Positions 1-9,583 are shown, counted from the stretch's first letter. The stretch is 45,348 nt of DNA from Deinococcus marmoris DSM 12784 (GCF_000701405.1 NZ_JNIV01000033.1:1-45348); one strand, 5' to 3'. Notes: generated by a model from the sequence alone, not told the origin. A program made the numbers and translations.

Positions 1-94
1 TTCGCAAGCAGGGCATACATGTCTGGCAGGGCCTCGTGAGTGTATTTCGCGGTGACATCCTCATGCCCGACTTCTCGCGCTGAGTAGTTACGAT
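1..94 (+). mobile_element. Right end of an insertion sequence (partial)
   Basis: Positions 79-94 (GCTGAGTAGTTACGAT) are the exact reverse complement of 44926-44941, which lies just upstream of a transposase gene at the other edge. A shared 16-mer at opposite edges in inverted orientation is what two ends of one IS type look like. The IS interior would lie to the left of this site. A plus-strand frame runs in from the edge and stops at 81-83, inside the repeat, as transposase genes often do. The rest of the element is outside the window, so family and target-site duplication cannot be read. Confidence 0.5.
3..83 (+). CDS. Possible C-terminal end of a transposase (partial)
   Basis: A plus-strand frame open from the window edge gives 26 residues and a TGA at 81-83. 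It contains LVSVFRGDILMPDFSR. The SVFR stretch is loosely like the basic C-terminal end of IS4-type transposases, but the match is weak. The main support is position: the stop codon falls inside the putative terminal inverted repeat, and the transposase at the right edge is on the same strand. An integrase-like reading exists on the other strand and cannot be fully excluded. Confidence 0.3.
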   Translation, partial: RKQGIHVWQGLVSVFRGDILMPDFSR

Positions 95-141
95 CTTTTG
101 ACCCTTTACCACGGGGAGAGGGTGCTGCGAAGCAGCAGGTG

Positions 142-276
142 ATACGGATTCCGTTTGTTTCGTGTAGAGATCGGGAAAGCTCCGATCTCTACACTCCACG
201 CCCGGAACCCGTTTTTCTCCTTCTCGCTCCGCTCGAATTACAGGTGTTTTCAACACCCTTTAATCGGAGTCCGTAT
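142..276. repeat. Small dispersed repeat, MITE/SNR-like, with inverted ends
   Basis: The element begins ATACGGATTCCG (142-153) and ends CGGAGTCCGTAT (265-276). These are inverted repeats matching at 11 of 12 positions. Inside are a perfect hairpin with 13-bp arms (162-174 and 182-194, 7-nt loop) and a second with 6-bp arms (243-248 and 252-257). A further small hairpin, TGCTGC-GAA-GCAGCA, lies just outside at 123-137. Small noncoding repeats of this size and build are known from Deinococcus genomes. It contains no credible gene; frames running through it are by-products. No other copy was noticed in the window. Confidence 0.65.
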
Positions 277-340
277 GAGGGGTCTCTACGCACAGAGGCC
301 GGAAGCGATATGCATTCCGGCCTCTTTCCGTAGTGCCGCC

Positions 341-1324
341 CTACTTCAGCGTCTTGCTGATAAACCCGTTGCTGTAATAGTCCGTCGCCTTCGCCCCGGC
401 AGGCAGTTTGCCCTGCTTGACCAGTGCGGCCACCGCCTTGGTCCAGGCGTCTGGGCTGCTTGCGCCGATGCCGCTGGCCTGTGTGTAGGCGCTGGTCATC
501 AGCGGCGTGCTGGCCTTGAGGATCTCCAGCGTTCCGGCCTTGCCGAACACCGGCTGGGCCAGCTTGAAGGCGCGGGCCGGGTCCGCCACCGTGAATTTCA
601 GGCCGCGCTGGCTGGCGCGCACCACTTTCGCGGCCAGATCACCCGTCAGCGACTTACCGGAGGCGATCAGGCCCACGCCCACCATCGGGTACGCGGCAGA
701 AATGTCGAGGGTATAGACCTTCTTGCCCAGCGACTGGCCCAGCAGCACCACGTCGTTGTTGATGTACCCCACGGCGGCGTCCACCCGCCCGGCCCGCACC
801 GCGTCCTGCTGCGTGAAGCCGATGGTGGCGAGTTTGATATCCTTGCCCTCAGTCAGTTTAGCGCTGTCCAGCAGGGCCTGAATGGCGTGGTAGCTGCTGC
901 CGTAGGGACCGGGGATGCCCACCGTCTTGCCTTTCAGACTGGCCATGCCGTCCAGCGGCGTCAGGCTGAACACCGTCACCGGGTTCTTCTGGTACATGGT
1001 CATGATGTATCTGACGTCCGCGCCCTGATTTTTAGCGAAAATGGCGTCCTCGGGATCGCCCACCACGAAATCCAGTTTGCCCTGAAGAAGCAGGGGCAAC
1101 AGTTGATTCACATAGCCGTGCTGGTAGTTGACCTTCAGCCCCTCGGCGGTGAAATAGCCCAGTTTGTCGGCTACGTAAAATGGCGTGAACTGTACGTCCG
1201 GGTTGTAGCCCAGGCCGATGTTGACGGTTCGGGCGGGCGTCTGCGTGGATGAGGTCTGGGCGGCGGCGTTCTGAACGTCAGTTCCCAGCAACAGCGCCAG
1301 GGAAAGGAGGGCAAAGTGCTTCAT
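341..1324 (-). CDS. ABC transporter substrate-binding protein, NMT1/SsuA-like
   Basis: A 327-residue exported solute-binding protein. Residues 1-22 are a signal peptide (short basic start, LLSLALLLG core, ending near NAAA). The mature part has the NMT1/THI5-like fold signature seen in SsuA, ThiY and TauA proteins: a start of the type VNIGLGYNPDVQFTPFYVAD, then a core with 'GDPEDAIFAKNQGADVR' and 'GKTVGIPGPYGSSYHAIQAL'. Such proteins capture aromatic, pyrimidine or sulfonate compounds for an ABC importer. The ligand cannot be told from sequence, although the opening resembles hydroxymethylpyrimidine binders. No permease or ATPase gene is adjacent, so it may be an orphan or its partners may lie beyond the left edge. 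A TATACT box (minus strand, 1337-1332) sits 7 nt before the ATG, so the mRNA is probably leaderless. Confidence 0.8.
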   Translation of the reverse strand: MKHFALLSLALLLGTDVQNAAAQTSSTQTPARTVNIGLGYNPDVQFTPFYVADKLGYFTAEGLKVNYQHGYVNQLLPLLLQGKLDFVVGDPEDAIFAKNQGADVRYIMTMYQKNPVTVFSLTPLDGMASLKGKTVGIPGPYGSSYHAIQALLDSAKLTEGKDIKLATIGFTQQDAVRAGRVDAAVGYINNDVVLLGQSLGKKVYTLDISAAYPMVGVGLIASGKSLTGDLAAKVVRASQRGLKFTVADPARAFKLAQPVFGKAGTLEILKASTPLMTSAYTQASGIGASSPDAWTKAVAALVKQGKLPAGAKATDYYSNGFISKTLK

Positions 1325-1465
1325 GAAACCGAGTATAGGAGTGTGGGGTGACGCGTCTGTGATGGGTCACGCTAAGCCACTGTCCCGCCCATTGCCCCGC
1401 CATTGTGCGGATGCCGCCGCGTCCGGCTATGCGGCACAGTGAGGGGAGCAAAGGGAGAGGTGGAC

Positions 1466-1558
1466 ATGCCAGCAGACCGAAATTCGGATCAGGACATAGA
1501 TCGGCGCGGTCCCACTGACCCCGATCAAGCACACCTCGGGAGGCGCAAGAGCCTCTGA
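1466..1558 (+). CDS. Possible small ORF (30 aa) ahead of rtcB
   Basis: An ATG at 1466 opens a 30-codon frame ending in TGA at 1556-1558, 16 nt before the rtcB start. It is preceded by a purine-rich stretch, GGGAGAGGTGGAC, that could serve as a ribosome binding site, although the spacing is short. The product is hydrophilic and charged (many D and R) with no recognisable motif. It could be a leader ORF for rtcB or a chance frame. The rest of 1325-1574 holds the divergent promoter region and nothing else recognisable. Confidence 0.25.
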   Translation: MPADRNSDQDIDRRGPTDPDQAHLGRRKSL

Positions 1559-1574
1559 CACAAAGGGAAGGACC

Positions 1575-2978
1575 ATGAACGGAAAGCACATCACCAAACT
1601 GGGATTTGAGAGAAAGGCCATTGGGCTGGCCCTGGCCGCTGCCAACGCACGCGAGGGCGTGGGCGTGGAGCGCGGCGCAATCTTGTACGAGCTGAAGTCC
1701 GTTCAGGCGGACCCTGCCGCGTATCTGGCGGGCGGCATCTATGCGGAACTGGCGGCGGAATTAGGCGCGCAGAATGCCGTGAACGAGAGTAGGAAGGGTG
1801 CGGCCCTGCGGCCTGCGCCGCTGCCCTACGCCGTGTGGGGCGCGGACCTGATCGAGCCGGGCGCACGCGCGCAGATGGACGTGGCGATGCGCCTGCCGAT
1901 CACCCGCGTCGGGGCACTGATGCCTGACGCTCATGTGGGCTACGGCCTGCCCATTGGCGGCGTGCTGGCGACGGAGAACGCGGTGATTCCGTATGGTGTT
2001 GGTGTAGATATTGGGTGTTCGATGCGCCTGAGCGTTTTCCCAATCCAGCCCGATGCCCTCAAGCTGGAAGAAGCCAAAACGTTGCTGATGAAACACACCC
2101 GCTTCGGTGCAGGCGTGGCCTTCGAGAAGCGTGAACGCGGTGACCATGAGGTGCTGCATGAGTCCACCTGGGCTGATCAGCCCCTGCTGGGCCACCTGTT
2201 CGAGAAGGCGGCGGCGCAGATTGGCAGTTCGGGCAGCGGCAACCACTTCGCGGAATTTGGCACGCTGACGCTGGGCGCTGCTGACCTGGGGCTGGAGGCC
2301 GGAGAGTATCTGGCCCTGCTGTCCCATAGCGGCTCGCGCGGGTTCGGGGCGCAGGTGGCCGGGCACTTCACCAATCTGGCCGAGCGGCTGCACCCCAACA
2401 TTGACCCCGCCGCCAAAAAACTGGCGTGGCTATCTCTGGACAGCGAGGAAGGGCAGGCGTACTGGCAGGCCATGAATCTGGCGGGACGTTACGCGCTGGC
2501 CAACCACGAACTGATCCATGCCCGGCTGGCCCGTGCGCTGGGCGTGGACGTGCTGGCGTCTGTCCACAACAGCCACAACCTGGCCTGGAAGCAGCAGGTT
2601 GGCGGCCAGGAACTGATCGTCCACCGCAAGGGCGCGACGCCCGCCGCTGCCGGGCAACTGGGTCTGATTCCTGGCAGCATGGCCGATCCCGGCTTCGTGG
2701 TGCGCGGACGGGGCCACGCGGACGCCCTGGCCAGCGCCAGCCACGGCGCGGGCCGCCAGCTCGGGCGCAAGGCCGCCATCGGCAAGCTAGTAAAAAAGGA
2801 AGTGACGGCCTACCTCAAGGAGCGCGGCGTCACCTTGATGGGCGGCGGTATCGACGAGGCCCCGCAGGCGTACAAGCGCATCGAGGACGTGATCGCCCGC
2901 CAGAGCGATCTGGTGGACGTGGTGGCCCAGTTCACGCCTAAGGTGGTCCGCATGGACAGCGGCAGCGAGGATATCTAG
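1575..2978 (+). CDS. rtcB: RNA-splicing ligase RtcB
   Basis: A GTP- and Mn-dependent RNA ligase that joins 2',3'-cyclic phosphate or 3'-phosphate ends to 5'-OH ends, used in RNA repair and tRNA splicing. The 467-residue protein carries all landmarks of the family: PDAHVGYGLPIGGV near residues 117-130, GVGVDIGCSMR with the metal-binding Cys148, SSGSGNHFAEFG (218-229), SHSGSRG (250-256) and SHGAGR with His390, equivalent to the guanylylated His of Pyrococcus RtcB. It is somewhat longer than the 408-residue E. coli protein. The ATG follows a good ribosome binding site (GGGAAGGACC), so it has a leader, unlike many neighbours. No archease gene or RtcR regulator is in view. It is closed by a clear terminator. 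Confidence 0.95.
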   Translation: MNGKHITKLGFERKAIGLALAAANAREGVGVERGAILYELKSVQADPAAYLAGGIYAELAAELGAQNAVNESRKGAALRPAPLPYAVWGADLIEPGARAQMDVAMRLPITRVGALMPDAHVGYGLPIGGVLATENAVIPYGVGVDIGCSMRLSVFPIQPDALKLEEAKTLLMKHTRFGAGVAFEKRERGDHEVLHESTWADQPLLGHLFEKAAAQIGSSGSGNHFAEFGTLTLGAADLGLEAGEYLALLSHSGSRGFGAQVAGHFTNLAERLHPNIDPAAKKLAWLSLDSEEGQAYWQAMNLAGRYALANHELIHARLARALGVDVLASVHNSHNLAWKQQVGGQELIVHRKGATPAAAGQLGLIPGSMADPGFVVRGRGHADALASASHGAGRQLGRKAAIGKLVKKEVTAYLKERGVTLMGGGIDEAPQAYKRIEDVIARQSDLVDVVAQFTPKVVRMDSGSEDI

Positions 2979-2993
2979 CGCGTCCCCGGCCCG

Positions 2994-3021
2994 GCCCTCT
3001 CCCACACGGAGGGGGCTTTTT
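2994..3021 (+). terminator. Rho-independent terminator after rtcB
   Basis: A 9-bp stem with one G:U pair (2994-3002 with 3008-3016), a CACAC loop, then five T. Nearly the same stem is reused in the opposite orientation at 14502-14529. Confidence 0.85.
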
Positions 3022-3073
3022 AGTGTCCCTGTTTCTTAATGTTCTTGTTTCATTCTTCCGGGCAGGTGGGGCG

Positions 3074-3577
3074 TCAGTCGCTCGCCACCCTCAGACTGGG
3101 GTCCGTGTCGTGCAGGCGGGCGTGTAGCGGTTTGGCATACCAGGTCATCACCGGGCGGGCGTCCACCGTAAATTCGAAACCCAGGCGCTCCCAGAAGCGT
3201 GCGCCGCGCGGATTGTCGCCCAGCACGCTGGCCAGCACGCGCCCGATGCGGTGGGGCAGGCGCTCCTCCAGATCGCGGACGGCCTGTTCGCCCAGACGCT
3301 GGGACTGGCGGTCCTCGCGGATCAGCAGCAGATTGATGGTCAGGTCGCCGGGTTGCGGGTAATCGAGTTTGTAGTCGAGGCTGCCCACCAGCTCGCCCTG
3401 CGCGTCATGCAGCAGCTCCAGGCGGCGGCGGGGGTCGAGCAGGGCGATTTCCACGTCCCGTTCGGTCTCGCTCAGTGACGGGATGCGGCTGCCCAGCAGG
3501 GCGAAATAACCTGGAGCGGCGGTGTAGAGCATATGCAGCAGCGGCGCGTGATGCAGCGCCAGCGGAGTGGAATTCAA
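3074..3577 (-). CDS. GNAT family N-acetyltransferase
   Basis: A 167-residue protein with a GNAT acetyltransferase fold. The core reads GELVGSLDYKLDYPQPGDLTINLLLI, followed by the acetyl-CoA loop region EDRQSQRLGEQAVRDLEE and the late motif NPRGARFWERLGFEF, typical of RimI/YhhY-type enzymes. The substrate is unknown. The frame is open far upstream, but a GGAGG site lies 7 nt before a TTG at 3577, which decides the start; upstream codons overlap the divergent dus promoter. The stop is at 3074-3076, close to the rtcB terminator. Confidence 0.75.
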   Translation of the reverse strand: MNSTPLALHHAPLLHMLYTAAPGYFALLGSRIPSLSETERDVEIALLDPRRRLELLHDAQGELVGSLDYKLDYPQPGDLTINLLLIREDRQSQRLGEQAVRDLEERLPHRIGRVLASVLGDNPRGARFWERLGFEFTVDARPVMTWYAKPLHARLHDTDPSLRVASD

Positions 3578-3742
3578 GGCGGAGCCTCCTGTCCAGTGCG
3601 GCAGGAATGAAGGGGGAGAGGAAGGGACTGGACTGAGGAAAAGCATACACCCGCCGCTCTGACAGAGGTATGAATGGCGCGTTGCTGGCCGCTTGAGCTG
3701 GGATTCACGTCGGGGGAGGGGGGGGTACGCTACCCTGAACGG

Positions 3743-4806
<1,064 letters not shown>

Positions 4807-4810
<4 letters not shown>

Positions 4811-5388
4811 ACGTTCGCGAGTATTACACCTACCTGTCTGCCGCGCGCGAGCAACTCTGGAATTATCTGCGTGCGCTGCCTGCCTCCGACCTGGACCGCG
4901 ACCTGATCGAGTCCGGGGACCGCTTTCACAGCATCAAGGATCTGCTACTGCACACCACGGATGTCGAGGACCACTGGGTCCACTTCGTCGCGCGCGGCGA
5001 GAACCTTCAGAGCGACGGACGGTTCAAGCACGACTGGGTCAAGCCGCAGGCCGAGCAGTATGAGCTGTCCTGGATCATCGACTACGGGCGCACGGTCAGC
5101 CAGCAGACGCAGGCATTCCTGGATTCGGAGCCTGATCTGGACCGCAGCATCAAACTGATTCAGGACGACCCCGCCAGCGACATGGTGACCCTGGACCAGT
5201 TGATGTGGAATGTCATGACCCATGAGGTTCGCCACACCGCCCAGATCGCGCTGATGGTGCGTCAGTTGGGCCACACGCCCCCCTGGTCCGATTACCTGCG
5301 CTTTGCCCGGCCCCAGGCCACAGCAGGCGAGGGCCTGGACGATCCAGAGCTGGACGATTCCGAGGAAGCTGAGAGCGAACAGATTTAG
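4807..5388 (+). CDS. DinB-family four-helix metalloenzyme
   Basis: A 193-residue member of the DinB/YfiT superfamily. The first helix reads [21 protein letters not shown]; the metal-site histidines are expected at [17 protein letters not shown] and at the C-terminal [17 protein letters not shown], the signature segment. Family members include bacillithiol- or mycothiol-dependent transferases and many damage-inducible proteins of unknown activity; several were amplified in Deinococcus. It overlaps dus by 4 nt. The C-terminal 25 residues are acidic and probably disordered. A strong hairpin lies immediately downstream. Confidence 0.85.
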
Positions 5389-5395
5389 CATCTGG

Positions 5396-5445
5396 AACTG
5401 CCGAAACGCCCCGCATACCAATTGATGCGGGGCGTCTCAGCAGTT
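5396..5445. terminator. Bidirectional hairpin between convergent genes
   Basis: Perfect 11-bp arms (5406-5416 and 5425-5435) around an 8-nt loop, extended by an outer AACTGC/GCAGTT pair (5396-5401 with 5440-5445). It serves the DinB-fold gene and the convergent arginase gene. There is no long T-run on either strand. Confidence 0.75.
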
Positions 5446-5466
5446 CTGTACTGGGGTTGGACAGCT

Positions 5467-6366
<900 letters not shown>

Positions 6367-6450
6367 GCACGCAGCTTACGGGACGAACGGGCTTATGCCT
6401 TGCGGCTGCAACATTATTTTTACGGAAATGGCGTGGCACGGACTTAACGG

Positions 6451-6470
6451 ATATTCAGATGAATATTCAT
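6451..6470. promoter_or_regulatory. AT-rich palindrome upstream of arginase
   Basis: ATGAATATTCAT (6459-6470) is a perfect 12-bp palindrome, and ATATTCA (6451-6457) with TGAATAT (6460-6466) forms an overlapping inverted repeat. TGAAT/ATTCA halves recall ARG boxes, but the usual spacer is missing. It lies about 75 bp beyond the predicted arginase -10, in an otherwise empty 142-bp gap. Confidence 0.35.
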
Positions 6471-6508
6471 ACTACTGGGTGGCTCAAACTCGGCGGCGAA
6501 TGGCGCAC

Positions 6509-7036
6509 TTAACCCCGGTGCGCCCACACCGTCAATTCACCATCCTCTTTATCCCAGCCCCTGCCCGTTCGCCCGAAGCCCAGTTTCTCCAGCACACGTT
6601 CGCTGGCGCGGTTGTGGAGGGCGGTCTGGGCGGTGACGGTCTGCACGTCTGGGCGGGCGTGCAGATGGGCCACGAGTGCGCCGACGGCCTCGGTGGCCAG
6701 CCCCTGTCCCCACGCTTCCGGGTTCAGGCCGTATCCGATTTCCAGCTCGCCCGCCGCGTTCGGCCTGCCCTTGCTGCCCAACTGGCCGATGGCCCAGGAG
6801 TCGGCGCGCGTGACAGCCACGAAGTTCCCTGGGATCTCGCCTGCCCGGTCCGTCTGGGTCAGATAAAAGGGAAAGGCTCCCAGCGGGTCACCGGGCCACG
6901 CGGCGGGGAAGAAGATGTCCAGCGGGCCGTCTGGCGTGTCGCAGGGCAGCCAGAAATCCTCGCCTTCCAGCCGGGCGACGATCATGGCACGGGTCAGGGG
7001 CAGCAGCCGTAAACGCGGCGTGAAGAGAAGGGGCAC
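6509..7036 (-). CDS. GNAT family N-acetyltransferase, RimJ/RimL-like
   Basis: A 175-residue acetyltransferase of the Acetyltransf_3 (RimJ/RimL) type, the group that acetylates protein N-termini, amino sugars or small amines. It opens with the typical LFTPRLRLLPLT, then shows IGYGLNPEAWGQGLATEAVGALV, which contains the acetyl-CoA loop, and ends with ASERVLEKLGF. The substrate is unknown. The GTG at 7036 is chosen because TACCGT (minus strand, 7048-7043) sits 6 nt upstream, the spacing seen at other leaderless genes here. The frame continues open upstream into the divergent phosphoesterase gene, but that part is antisense to it. Confidence 0.8.
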   Translation of the reverse strand: MPLLFTPRLRLLPLTRAMIVARLEGEDFWLPCDTPDGPLDIFFPAAWPGDPLGAFPFYLTQTDRAGEIPGNFVAVTRADSWAIGQLGSKGRPNAAGELEIGYGLNPEAWGQGLATEAVGALVAHLHARPDVQTVTAQTALHNRASERVLEKLGFGRTGRGWDKEDGELTVWAHRG

Positions 7037-7042
7037 GCGGGC

Positions 7043-7052
7043 ACGGTATCCT
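7043..7052. promoter_or_regulatory. Overlapping divergent -10 boxes
   Basis: On the minus strand TACCGT (7048-7043) sits 6 nt before the acetyltransferase GTG. On the plus strand TATCCT (7047-7052) sits 24 nt before the phosphoesterase ATG. The two boxes share two base pairs, so the two polymerases would compete. Confidence 0.45.
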
Positions 7053-7075
7053 GAATCTTTCGCCCCGGCAGCCCC

Positions 7076-7732
7076 ATGACCCAGACCATCCCCGAGTCCT
7101 CTTCCGCCGTTCAGCCTCGTATGCTGGGCAAGAGAATCATGGTGCTGGCGGATTATGTGCATCCCTTCGTGTACCGCGCGGGCTTTCCGCAGGGCCTGCC
7201 GGAGGTAGACGCAGTTCTGGCCGCCGGGGACATTCCCGGTTACTATCTGGAATTCCTGGCCACCAAGTTGACGGTGCCGATCATCTATGTCCACGGCAAC
7301 CACGAGAACGAATACGTCAACGAGGGCGATGGACGGATTCCCGCACGCGGCGTGATCGCGGCGCATGGGCGCGTGGTGGAAGAAGCCGGGTTTAAGATTG
7401 CTGGCTGGGGCGGCGCACCCCGTTACCGCGAGAAGGGAGGCGGGCAGTACAGCGCCTATGAAGCCCGCTGGGGACTGGCCAAACTGGCGTGGCGCGCACG
7501 CGGCGGCGTGGATATCCTGCTCACGCACGCCCCGCCCACCGGGCCACACGCCGGAAGCGACTACGCCCACCGGGGCTGCCCGGAACTGAACCGTTTCATG
7601 GAACGCCGCCGTCCCGCCCTGCTGGTCCACGGCCACATCCACGAGTACGAGGGTCGCAAGCTGGAATATCTGGATCCGGTTTCTGGGGCGCGGGTCATCA
7701 ACGCTTACGGCTACCGCGTGCTGGACGTGTGA
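7076..7732 (+). CDS. Calcineurin-like metallophosphoesterase
   Basis: A 218-residue metallophosphoesterase, hydrolysing phosphate mono- or diesters with a two-metal centre; substrate unknown. Visible motifs: AAGDI (usual GD), GNHE, LTHAPP and HGHIHE, in family order. The first motif, normally D-x-H, reads LADYVHP here, with the His one residue further away. An in-frame ATG at 7121 (reading MLGKRIMVLAD) could be the true start, since the first 15 residues look unstructured; neither has a clear ribosome binding site. Confidence 0.8.
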   Translation: MTQTIPESSSAVQPRMLGKRIMVLADYVHPFVYRAGFPQGLPEVDAVLAAGDIPGYYLEFLATKLTVPIIYVHGNHENEYVNEGDGRIPARGVIAAHGRVVEEAGFKIAGWGGAPRYREKGGGQYSAYEARWGLAKLAWRARGGVDILLTHAPPTGPHAGSDYAHRGCPELNRFMERRRPALLVHGHIHEYEGRKLEYLDPVSGARVINAYGYRVLDV

Positions 7733-7919
7733 AATCGGACAATCTGAACCGTGTCTAAAGTTTTTCTCTACGCCCCACACAGAATAGCCACTGTAAATCG
7801 TGTCATTCTCGGTATCGATCTGGCAGTTGGAACTTCAAATCTCACGGTTTCTTCTGCACGGACCAGGCGGTCCGGCAGGTCGGGGGAAGGCTGCCCACCC
7901 CTTATCAACGGGCGCGCGA

Positions 7920-7970
7920 GTGGGTTTCTGATGGCCCCCGGAGGGTTCGAGTCCCCCCACCCACCACCAT
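7920..7970 (+). ncRNA. tRNA/tmRNA-like 3' end (T-arm, acceptor strand, CCA)
   Basis: GAGGG-TTCGAGT-CCCCC (7951-7967 region) has the exact T-loop form TTCRANY in a 5-bp T-stem with one mismatch. It is followed directly by an acceptor-like strand CACCCAC and a CACCA end. GTGGGT at 7920 can pair with ACCCAC, giving a minihelix. Upstream TTTCTGATGG recalls the segment before the T-arm of tmRNAs. No 5' half of a tRNA or tmRNA (no GGTTTCGAC, no anticodon arm, no tag ORF) was found. Likely an attachment-site remnant or a degenerate RNA gene. Confidence 0.35.
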
Positions 7971-7983
7971 AAGCTGAGGAGGT

Positions 7984-8006
7984 CAGAGGCGATAACCGCG
8001 CCTCTG
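7984..8006. terminator. Hairpin downstream of the tRNA-like end
   Basis: Perfect 8-bp arms (CAGAGGCG, 7984-7991; CGCCTCTG, 7999-8006) with a 7-nt loop, 14 nt after the CCA-like end. There is no T-run. It could terminate a transcript from either side. Confidence 0.45.
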
Positions 8007-8217
8007 GCCTGCTCTCTTGGAGTTCTGCTGTGGCCCCCTGTACGGCTTCCGGGCGGTCCACACCTGAAGCGGCGGCCCTGCTGCACGTTCGTCACCCCTG
8101 ACAATGACCTCGTATTCCCACTGCGCTGATCTAACCAGTACCTCTGGCTCCAGACGCGCCAATGGCAAACGGCTCAACAATGTCCGTGCCCTGCTGGAAA
8201 AGCCAGCCCAGCCCTTC

Positions 8218-9570
8218 TCACAGAATTTTTGAACCGTCCGGTTCCTGAATCCGGGTGCCGTCATCCAGCCGACTCTCGATGGCCCGCGCGTGTGCTTCCA
8301 GACCTTCCGCGCGTGCCAGAACAGCCCCGGCTGGCCCGATGCGCCGCAGGGTGGCCTCGTTCAGGCCCACCACGCTGATGATGTTCTGGAAGTCGCGCAC
8401 GTTGACCGGGCTGGCAAAGCGGGCGGTGCCGCCGGTGGGCATCACATGGCTGGGGCCAGCCACATAATCGCCCAGCGCCTCCATGCTGTACTCGCCGATG
8501 AACACGCCGCCCGCGCGCTGTACTTTGCCCAGCAGGCTCCAGGGATCGCGGGTCAGCAGGCACAGGTGTTCGGGGGCGTACAGGTTGGACAGCTCCAGCC
8601 CCTCGTCCAGTGTGGCGGCCAGCACGACTTTCATGCGCGTGGCGACGCTGTCACGCGCCCAGGTGCGGTTGGGTTCGGGCAGGGCCTCTAGCTGGCCGTT
8701 CAACTCGGCCTGCACCTTAATCAGCAGTTCCCGGCTGTTCGAGACCAGCACCGGCTCCGCGCCCAGGTGTTCGGCCTGTGCCAGCAGATCGGCGGCCACA
8801 TGGCGGGCATCGGCGCTGTCGTCGGCCAGCACGAGGGTTTCGGTAGGCCCCGGCAGGCTCTCGATTCCGGTCTGTCCGTAGACCAGCCGTTTGGCAATCA
8901 CCACGAACAGGTTGCCCGGCCCGGCGATCTTGTCCACCGCGCCGATGCTGGCGGTGCCGTAAGCCAGCGCCCCGATGGCCTGCGCGCCGCCCACCCGGTA
9001 AACCTCGCGGATGCCCAGTTCGCGCGCCGCCACCAGAATGGCCGGATTGATCCTGCCATCTTTGCCCGGTGGCGTGGTTACCACGATGTCCGGCACCCCG
9101 GCCACCTGCGCCGGAACTGCCGTATGAATCAGCGTGCTGATCAACGGCGCGAGGCCACCAGGCACGTACACGCCCACCCGGCCCAGCGGGCGCACCAGTT
9201 GGCCCAGCGCTCCGTCCGGTCCGTGGTTCAGAAAGCCGTGCGCGGGCTGCTGCCCGTAAAAGTCGCGCACGCGGGCAATGGCAAGGCGGATGGCGTCGTG
9301 CAGTTCAGGCTCTACCGTGGCTGCCGCGATCTCATCGGCGCTGACCGCCAGCGCTTCGGGGCGTGAGCCGTCCAGCCGCTCGGTCCAGTCGCGCAGGGCG
9401 TCGTCGCCCCGTTCACGCACGTCGGCCAGGATGCGCTCGACGACCTGCTGCGGGGTCAACGCCTCACCAAATGTTTTCTCTATCCGGGCCAGAACGCTGT
9501 CCGGCACGGGAATCTCATTGAAACTGCGGGTCAGGGAAGCGCGGGCATCGGAACCTTCGAGAACTTGCAT
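8218..9570 (-). CDS. hisD: Histidinol dehydrogenase
   Basis: Zn- and NAD-dependent enzyme performing the last two steps of histidine synthesis, histidinol to histidinal to histidine. The 450-residue length is slightly above the usual 430. Conserved blocks: GLAPLISTLIHTAVPAQVAGV, the signature segment from IAGPGNLFVVIAKRLVYGQ through GIESLPGPTETLVLADD, AQAEHLGAEP, and the C-terminal GDYVAGPSHVMPTGGTARF. It stands alone, away from other his genes. The ATG at 9570 is preceded by AGGAG at 6 nt, so I prefer it to an in-frame start 10 codons earlier. The C-terminus ends 3 bp before a TTTTTG stretch in the gap. Confidence 0.95.
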   Translation of the reverse strand: MQVLEGSDARASLTRSFNEIPVPDSVLARIEKTFGEALTPQQVVERILADVRERGDDALRDWTERLDGSRPEALAVSADEIAAATVEPELHDAIRLAIARVRDFYGQQPAHGFLNHGPDGALGQLVRPLGRVGVYVPGGLAPLISTLIHTAVPAQVAGVPDIVVTTPPGKDGRINPAILVAARELGIREVYRVGGAQAIGALAYGTASIGAVDKIAGPGNLFVVIAKRLVYGQTGIESLPGPTETLVLADDSADARHVAADLLAQAEHLGAEPVLVSNSRELLIKVQAELNGQLEALPEPNRTWARDSVATRMKVVLAATLDEGLELSNLYAPEHLCLLTRDPWSLLGKVQRAGGVFIGEYSMEALGDYVAGPSHVMPTGGTARFASPVNVRDFQNIISVVGLNEATLRRIGPAGAVLARAEGLEAHARAIESRLDDGTRIQEPDGSKIL

Positions 9571-9583
9571 GGAAACTCCTGCG

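Larger units (their letters stand above)
7733..8217. other. 485-bp gap without a confident gene
   Basis: Between the phosphoesterase and hisD there is no gene I can support. Minus-strand frames around 7983-8210 give Arg-rich text with one protein-like patch (WEYEVIVRGDERAAG) but no start with a good signal. The notable content is a tRNA/tmRNA-like 3' end and a hairpin, listed separately. The region could be debris of an integrated element. Confidence 0.5.

Noticed and set aside
1..86. Minus-strand frame reading VGHEDVTAKYTHEALPDMYALL, very like the C-terminus of a tyrosine recombinase
   Set aside because: The residues before it (SKDRNYSARE) do not fit an integrase and there is no start. The shared terminal repeat with the right edge better supports an IS end with the opposite reading. 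It remains a possible frameshifted integrase remnant.
155..1252. Long plus-strand open frame (365 codons)
   Set aside because: It is antisense to the binding-protein gene, has no start signal, and its product is low in order with many His, Gly and Gln, as usual for shadow frames in GC-rich DNA.
7835..8264. Minus-strand frames with GGWGDSNPPGAIRN or WEYEVIVRGDERAAG
   Set aside because: GDSNPP/GGFES-type text is a known artefact of translating tRNA-like DNA, and no start signal or family match supports a gene.
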